A stretch of DNA of 64,000 nt from Vitellaria paradoxa (Eukaryota; Streptophyta; Magnoliopsida; Ericales; Sapotaceae): assembly GCA_019916065.1 (NCBI GenBank), contig CM034241.1:13277728-13341727 (forward strand). The letters are read 5' to 3'. Position numbers and translations under genes: made by a program. The notes under the pieces are model-generated. The model saw nothing but the letters and a program-made list of their open reading frames with translations, searched no databases and had not been told where the DNA came from. This document shows positions 58,032-64,000 of this stretch, one piece after another (within the stretch, counting starts at the first letter, position 1; every line of letters begins with the position of its first letter).

Positions 58032-61000
58032 TCAAGGTGGTAACGCAGGAATCAACTTGAGTTTGGCGATTAATTCAGAAAAGCGGCCAGGAGGATGAGC
58101 CTTTGTGAAGAGATCTGCAATTTGATTCGCTGAAGATACAGAAATAAGACGAACAGAGCCTTGTCTGACATGTTGACGAATAAAGTGACAATCTATTTCA
58201 ATGTGTTTGGTGCGATCATGAAAAACATCATTGTGAGCAATCTGAATAGCACTTTGATTGTCACAATATAATAGAGTGCCTGTAGAATGAGGGACACCCA
58301 TATCAGTAAGGAGCCACCTAAGCTAAAGGAGCTCTTGAGTAGTATCAGCGAGAGCACGGTACTCAGCTTCAGTACTAGAGCGACCAGTGAGGGTTTGTTT
58401 TTTACTACGCCAGGCTATAAGAGAGGTCCCTAGAAAGAAACAAAACCCTGTAGTAGAACGACGATCAGTCGGATCACCAGCCCAGTCAGCATCAGAAAAG
58501 GCATGTAACTCAAGTGGGGAATGTGCTAAGTAATAAAGACCATGAAACATAGTGCCCTTGATATAGCGAAGAATGCGGAGTAAAGCAGTAAAATGATGAG
58601 ACCGTGGAGCAGCCATGAACTGACTAACAATATGGACAGCATAAGCAATATCAGGGCGAGTGACAGTAAGATAAACAAGGCTACCAACAAGTTGACGATA
58701 CAAAGTCGCATCAGATAAAGGTGTACCATCAAGAGGAGTGAGACGGAGCTGTGTATCAATCGGGGTAGAAGTAGTCTTACAATCAGAAATACCTGCCCGT
58801 GTCAAGAGATCAGAGGCATACTTAGCTTGAGAGAGAAAATAACCAGAAGAATCACGGGAGATCTCCAAACCCAAAAAATAATTGAGAAACCCCAAATCCT
58901 TCATCTCAAACTGGCGACTGAGAAATTGTTTGAGATGAGAAATGCCAACACTGCCATCCCCAGTAATAATCATATCATCCACATACAGAAGAAGAAGAAT
59001 AGATCCAGCTGTAGTGGTGCGGAGAAACAAAGCAGAGTCATATGAACTGGAGGTAAATCCAAACTTATGAATAGTAGAACTAAATTTTGCAAACCAGGCA
59101 AGAGGAGCCTGTTTCAACCCATATAGTGCTCGACGAAGCTTGCAAACATGAGAAGACGGAACAGATGAGCCAGGAGGAGGCTGCATGTAGACTTCCTCAG
59201 TGAGATCACCATTCAGAAAAGCATTCTTAACATCCATCTGATGAATGTCCCAGTTACGAGCAGCAGAAATAGCAAGTAAGCTGCGAACAGATGTAAGCCT
59301 AGCAACAGGAGCAAAAGTTTCTTCATAGTCAATGCCATACTCCTGAGTGAAACCTCGAGCAACAAGACGAGCTTTGTGTCGCTCAATGGAACCATCTGAA
59401 CGAGTTTTGATTTTGTAAATCCATTTGCAACTGATAGCAGTTTTCCCAGGAGGAAGAGGAACCACATCCCAAGTATGAGTTTTCTCAAGAGCCTGTAGCT
59501 CATCATCCATAGTGTGCTGCCATAAAGGATTAGTACAAGCCTCACGGTAGGAAGAAGGTTCATGAGTAGAAAAGGCAGCAGAACCAACAATATAATCACG
59601 AAGACGAACAGAAGGCTGTGTTACCCGTTTAGGACGTTCTGAAGGAGGAGAATTGTCAATAGGAGAGGGGGGAGAACACTCATCAGGAGTGGTCACAGGT
59701 CCAGCAGAAGGCCCAGGTGTCTCGGAATGAATCATAAGCAGTGGCGGCTGAGAAATCTGTGGACTTTATGCATCAAATATGTCAGAATGCAAATCAGTAG
59801 AAACATCAGTAAAAAGAGGAATGTGGGAAGAGGTAGAAAGTTGAAATGAAGAAAGAGTGGAAAACATCTTGTGTTCCCAAAAGACAACATGTCGTGAGAC
59901 ACGAAGACGCCGAAAAATGGGATCCCAACAACGATACCCTTTATGTTCAATACCATAACCCAGGAAGCAACAGAGACGAGAGCGTGGTTCAAGTTTAGTG
60001 CGTTCATGAGGTTGAAGAAGAACAAAACAAGCAGAACCAAACACTCTAAGATGAGAATAATCAGGAGAAAATCCATACAAGCGTTCAAAAGGGGTAGTAT
60101 TACCAAGGACAGAGGTGGGAACACGATTAATGGTATAGGCGGCAGTAAGAGCAGCTTCCCCCCAAAATTTTTCTGGACAAGAGGATGAAATAAGAAGGGC
60201 ACGAATTGTATCAAGAAGATGACGGTGTTTGCGTTCAGCCCGACCATTCTGCTGAGATGTCCCAGGACAAGAAAGATGAGATAGGGTCCCCTGAGAACGG
60301 AGAACAGATAGAACCTCAGAGTCAAGATATTCCATAGCATTATCAGATCGAAAAACTTTGATTGTACTAGAAAATTGGGTTTTCACCATTGCTGAGAAAT
60401 CAGAGTATATTTGTTTAAGTTCAGAACGTTTAGTCAAAAGGTACAACCAAGTATAACGGGTAAAATCATCCACAAAAATAACAAAATAGCGAGACCCGCC
60501 CATAGTGGGAGTGGGTGAAGGCCCCCAAATATCCGAGTGAACAAGATCAAAAGGTGCAAGAGAAATAGAATTGCTATTATTAAAATGTAAAGCATGTTGT
60601 TTAGCAGTTTGTAATGATAAACAATCAGTTTTCTCAGAAACCACATGACCCAATTGACCACTAGAAATTAAGGTTTTCAAACGACTAAAAGACACGTGAC
60701 CCAAACGACAATGCCAAAGATTAAAAGTAGAGGCTGGGGAAGCAGAAGCAGCAGCGGAAGTAGCAGAAGGTAGTGAAAGCTGGAGGTAAACAATCTCAAA
60801 CAGACGTCCATGCTTACGGCCGATCCCAAGAACCTGTTTCGTCCGTGGATCCTACACCAAACAACCAGAAGCAGAAAAAGTAATGATGAGACCAAGGTCA
60901 CATAATTGACCAATAGACACAAGATTTAAAGTAAGATTGGGAATATGATAAACATCAGAAAGAGAAATAAATGGTGTAGAAATGTGACCAGTATGAGTAA

Positions 61001-62219
61001 CAGACATATGGGTACCATCAGCAGTATGAATGGTGGGAATAGAAGATGATGGAGCAATGGAGGAAAAAATAGTAGAATCCGAAGTCATATGATTGCAACA
61101 TCCTGAATCAAAATACCAAGAGGAATTACCTGGCATGACGGAAAGAGCAGTAGATGGAGATGTACCAGTTTTGGCAAGAACTTGCTGAATGATGGATTCC
61201 ACATCAGTCATAGAAAATGATGGACCAGAAGATGAGGATCCGTCTGAAGCAACAGCAGCAGTGGCACGGGAGCCAGAAGATTTGGCTGAGGACTTAGAAG
61301 ATCCTCTTTTGAAAGGAGCCTTGGAGGAGGAAGCTTTGGGACAGTCACGCTGAAAATGACCAGGAGCTATTTTGTGACAAGTCAAACACTCACGAACTGG
61401 ACAGTGCTCAAATGAATGAGTATGTGGTAGACCCCTGTTTTGACAGTAGATGCAGGAATGAGAAGTTGATGATCCAGAAGAGCGAGTGTGAGACATGACA
61501 AGGGCGGCATCTGGAACGGAGGACGGTGTTGTAGCAAGAACTGAGTCCAACGCCTTGGTTTTGAGGCCAAGACGGGTTTCTTCAGACAAAAGTTCTGAAA
61601 TAGCCTGTTCAAGAGTGGATAGTGGCATGCGATGGAGCAACGAGGCACGAACCGACTCAAAGGTGTCATGAAGAGCCATAAGGAAGAGCAACAGTCGTTG
61701 ATGATTGCGGTGGACAGTGTACAATTGAGCATCCTCAGAATCTTTCCAGGTGGGTTCACATAAGGCAAGCTGATCCCAAACAGAGGACATGTGAGAGAGG
61801 AAGTCATTGATGGACTGCCCAGGCTCTTGACGCATACGGTGAAGATTCTGAAATAGCTGATATTGATGAGCATGACCAGTGGTCTGATAACGATCATTTA
61901 AGAAATCCCAAATAGCCTTAGCCGGATAAGGATACTGAGCATCATCATGGAAGCGGCCGAATTGAAGACTAATGGAAGGAACAATAGTAGCACGAAACCA
62001 GGTAACAATCTGGTAATTCTTGCTTTCCCAATCGTCAAGATGATCATCAAAGGCTGATTGATCCTCATTGTCTTTCTGAATAGGTTTTGTCTGAGAACCA
62101 GAGATAATACGCCATAAACGACGGCCCTTGATAAAACCAGAAAGGGCTTGGGCCCACAAAACATAATTGGTCCCATCGAGAATGACAGAAAGGGACGTAA
62201 TGTTGTCGGAGCGGTCCAT
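58032..62219 (-). pseudogene. Copia gag-pol polyprotein with three premature stops
   Basis: A single frame of about 1395 codons starting at the ATG 62219 (MDRSDNITSLSV); an in-frame TTG 15 bases earlier is less likely. The gag domain is followed by a zinc-knuckle-like CLTCHKIAPGHFQRDC (CX2CX6HX4C, residues about 278-293; the usual spacing is X4). The protease DSG is at about residue 371. TAG follows at 60852-60854. Integrase: LWHCRLGH zinc part, then D, D and E in HSDIWG, RSDNAMEY and RAERKH, with the last two 35 residues apart. TAA is at 59766-59768. RT has MDVKNAFLNG and YVDD. RNase H has FSDADWAG and SSTEAEYRAL, with TAG at 58323-58325, then LYCDNQSA and QIADLFTKA. The second Cys of the integrase zinc motif is replaced by Leu. 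Confidence 0.9.
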
Positions 62220-62445
62220 AGAGGTAGCTTTCAAAAGGGCACAATAAACAGTAGATGAAAAACAGAGACGAATGGGACAAAACGGAGATCACCAGTGTGT
62301 CCGGAACGTCGAAAAAGGTCAGGAACCGGTCTGAACCGGCTGAAAAGCTGACGGAAGATGAGTGAACCGGCGCAAAGGGCGAACGGAAACCGGTTCGGGA
62401 TGAACCGGTCTGGATCTGGCAGCGGCGCGTGAGATCACGCGCAGA

Positions 62446-62780
62446 CTTCAGGCGGCACGTGAGGGCGCGTGCGAGCTTTGTTTTGGGGCCGGTTGACGGT
62501 GGTAGGTTCGTCTCTGAGAGAGGGACCTGATGATGTATATATATCCTCGAATAACTGCAAGACAATGGAGAACAGAAGCGAAAGAAACAAGAACTTCTGG
62601 AAATCACGAGCAATCTTCAGGCGGCGCGTGAGAGCGCGTGGAGGCTTGTTTCGGCTTCTGGTTGATGGTGTTAGGTTCGTCTCTGAAAGAGCAACCCGAT
62701 GATATATGGAGATCTCTGAATAACCGCAAGAAGACGGATGATAGAAGCAAAAGAGACAAGAACGTCTGTAAATCACGCAG
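62446..62780. repeat. 169-bp tandem duplication in the copia leader
   Basis: Both units start CTTCAGGCGGC(A/G)CGTGAG and share TTAGGTTCGTCTCTGA-like, GATGAT-TAT and AACAAGAAC-TCTG-AAATCACG blocks. They have diverged far more than the LTRs, so the duplication predates this insertion. Confidence 0.85.
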
Positions 62781-62837
62781 AAAACGCCAAAATTTTCCAG
62801 AAAATAATGGCTGAAAAAAAAAAGAATTAGAGCAAAG

Positions 62838-62849
62838 GCTCTGATACCA
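62838..62849 (-). other. Primer-binding site of the copia element
   Basis: The minus strand reads TGGTATCAGAGC directly adjoining the 5' LTR, a match to the plant initiator-Met tRNA 3' end. Confidence 0.95.
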
Positions 62850-63079
62850 TGTTAGAAGAAAAGAAAAGAATTGGGAAAATCTTGTTTATTGATGTGTATA
62901 GAATACAAGATACAAGGTCCCTTATATAAGTGGGACAATAACCGTAATCCTAGTATGATATGGATAATAATCCTAATTATGGTATGATACATAATAAGGA
63001 ATCCATAAATTACAGGATTCTAAATATAATACTAAATATATATAATACTAAATAAATATATATATTACCAAACTTAACA
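62850..63079 (-). repeat. Copia 5' LTR (right copy)
   Basis: 230 bp, differing from the 3' LTR only at 62931 (T against C at 57871, next to the TATA box) and 62944 (G against C at 57884). Confidence 0.95.
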
Positions 63080-63084
63080 CGATG

Positions 63085-63605
63085 GATATATGATATTTTT
63101 TATTAATTTTTTTTATCAATAATTAATAGAAATGACAAAAATTGAATGATTTAAAAATACAAGAAACAAAGTGGACGATTTAATGTGGATCTTTTTGTAA
63201 TAAAATTGATGAGAAAGTATAAAAATGTTAAATATAAATTACCCAAAAAGTAATATAGAGTATTTTTTTTTAATTCAATAAAATTTTGGCCTACTAAAAG
63301 TATGAACGCAACTTTGAAAATTAAGTCGTCATCCAATGTGTTGTACTAGGGTAGAGGGTAAGTTTTTTTTTTTTTTTGGTAATTAGGTAGAGGGTAAGTT
63401 GTTACTTGGAATCCAATTTTAGGGGTTAAAAGTAATGACACAAATTATTATGTTGCCATTTATGATGTCATTGTATATATAAATTTTTTTGTTTAAAAAT
63501 TAAAATAAAAATAATTAACAAATGTTATTTATTTAATTTGAAGGGAGTGAGTACAATCTCTGGAATATTTTAAACAGAATAAAATTCTCTAATTCTTTTT
63601 TTTTT
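63085..63605. other. A+T-rich spacer
   Basis: No gene was recognised. A GGTAGAGGGTAAGTT phrase is repeated near 63351 and 63387 around a T tract, suggesting a small duplication. Confidence 0.5.
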
Positions 63606-63609
63606 TTAA

Positions 63610-64000
63610 TATTTTGTAAACTTGAATTTCAACTTGAGTATTTGATAGTTTGATTTCAAGATTGTTTAGATTTAGATTTGACTTGATGACTTAGCAGCTT
63701 TATCTCAAGATTGATTGGCTTTGACTATAACTTGAGAGTTTAACAATTTAATCTCAAGATTTTCAAAGTTGAACTTGACTTGAGAGTTTGGCAGCTTGAT
63801 CTCAAGATTATAGTGGGTTGAACTTAGCGTCGAGGACCTGACAGTTTGATTTCAAGATTATGAATTTGAACTTTTACTTGAGGGTTTGATAGTTTAATCT
63901 CAAGATTTATAAAGTAAACTTCAACTTGAGGTTTGGCAACTTAATCTCAAGATTGTACACTTGAAATTTTACTTAAGCGCTTAACAGTTTGATTTTAAGA
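63610..64000. repeat. 48-bp minisatellite, at least 7 units, running off the window
   Basis: TCAAGATT anchors recur at 63656, 63705, 63754, 63802, 63852, 63900 and 63947, and in degraded form at 63994, a spacing of 47-50. Each unit holds ACTTGAG-GTTTG-CAG and CTCAAGAT, so single units can form short hairpins. The array continues past the end of the window. Confidence 0.85.

Larger units (their letters stand above)
62230..62849 (-). other. Copia 5' leader with tandem duplication
   Basis: About 600 bases between the primer-binding site and gag. It is G+C-richer than the host sequence and holds a tandem duplication of period 169 (about 62446-62614 and 62615-62780). Frames running through it on either strand are not recognisable proteins. 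Confidence 0.7.
57790..63079 (-). mobile_element. Full-length young Ty1/copia retrotransposon
   Basis: 5290 bp with 230-bp LTRs, an exact 5-bp target duplication CGATG (57785-57789 and 63080-63084), an initiator-Met primer-binding site and a polypurine tract. One minus-strand gag-pol frame runs from 62219 to 58032 in the order gag, protease, integrase, RT, RNase H, which defines Ty1/copia. The frame is interrupted by only three in-frame stops and no frameshift. The LTRs differ at two positions, so insertion is recent. Lineage within copia is not assigned. Confidence 0.95.

Noticed and set aside
58827..61897. Long frames overlapping the copia gag-pol in other frames or on the plus strand (for example 59732-60340, 61382-61897, 58827-59045)
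   Set aside because: They are shadows of the conserved polyprotein frame, with no independent motif.
62065..62776. Minus-strand frames of 182 and 113 codons upstream of copia gag
   Set aside because: They run through the tandemly duplicated untranslated leader. The two repeat copies merely encode similar peptides, and no gag-like or known domain is present.

Overview
This is a nuclear window from a flowering plant. The signs are extreme A+T richness, GT-AG introns, plant LTR retrotransposons primed by initiator-Met tRNA, a CACTA (En/Spm) transposon, a Pack-MULE, MITEs, a tRNA-derived SINE, endogenous caulimovirid relics and a plant-type defensin-like gene. The species cannot be told from the sequence. 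Host genes are sparse: one two-exon secreted cysteine-rich (defensin-like) gene and one 73-residue CxxC/CxxC protein gene look intact. Nearly everything else recognisable is transposon or decayed repeat. No tRNA, rRNA or CRISPR array was found.

Layout. 1-6.4 kb is A+T-rich spacer with a Harbinger-like MITE (524-860), a G+C-richer island of unknown nature (about 1.45-2.7 kb) and a fold-back element (5467-6435). 6461-8821 is a Mutator-like Pack-MULE with about 150-bp inverted termini, a near-perfect 9-bp target duplication and a captured, broken fragment of the splicing-factor gene BUD13, intron included. A dimeric tandem array follows (8.9-9.36 kb), then spacer and a degenerate LTR. From 14.3 to 29.6 kb a segment carrying a defensin-like gene occurs twice in direct orientation. 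Copy A (14310-18325) holds a dead gene and copy B (24521-29566) an apparently intact one. Comparing the copies exposes several insertions: a MITE, a SINE and a solo LTR in A, and three or more other elements in B. Between them lie two oppositely oriented pieces of an endogenous caulimovirid (18.4-20.0 kb) and an unusually long 4.3-kb LTR with exact 5-bp target duplications, which itself contains a 770-bp tandem repeat.

From 30757 to 43829 a CACTA element is split by a complete but old, dead Ty3/gypsy chromovirus-like element (33795-43157, 2.3-kb LTRs, exact 5-bp duplication GTTAA). 43.8-47.8 kb is low-complexity TTA/ATT and AAC repeat. 47.8-49.75 kb looks like a decayed LTR. The small zinc-ribbon-like gene lies at 52172-52393 on the minus strand. 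A deletion derivative of a Ty1/copia element is at 53297-55008. A very young, full-length Ty1/copia element lies at 57790-63079 (two differences between 230-bp LTRs, exact 5-bp duplication CGATG); its single gag-pol frame is broken by only three stop codons. The window ends inside a 48-bp minisatellite.

How the parts relate: the window is a layered record of insertions. The gypsy element entered the CACTA element, a MITE sits within the CACTA gene region, and elements sit inside both defensin introns. The young copia element contrasts with the old gypsy element. I see no new multi-gene system. The strongest items for follow-up are the BUD13-carrying Pack-MULE, the defensin-like duplication, the caulimovirid relics and the long LTR with its internal tandem repeats.
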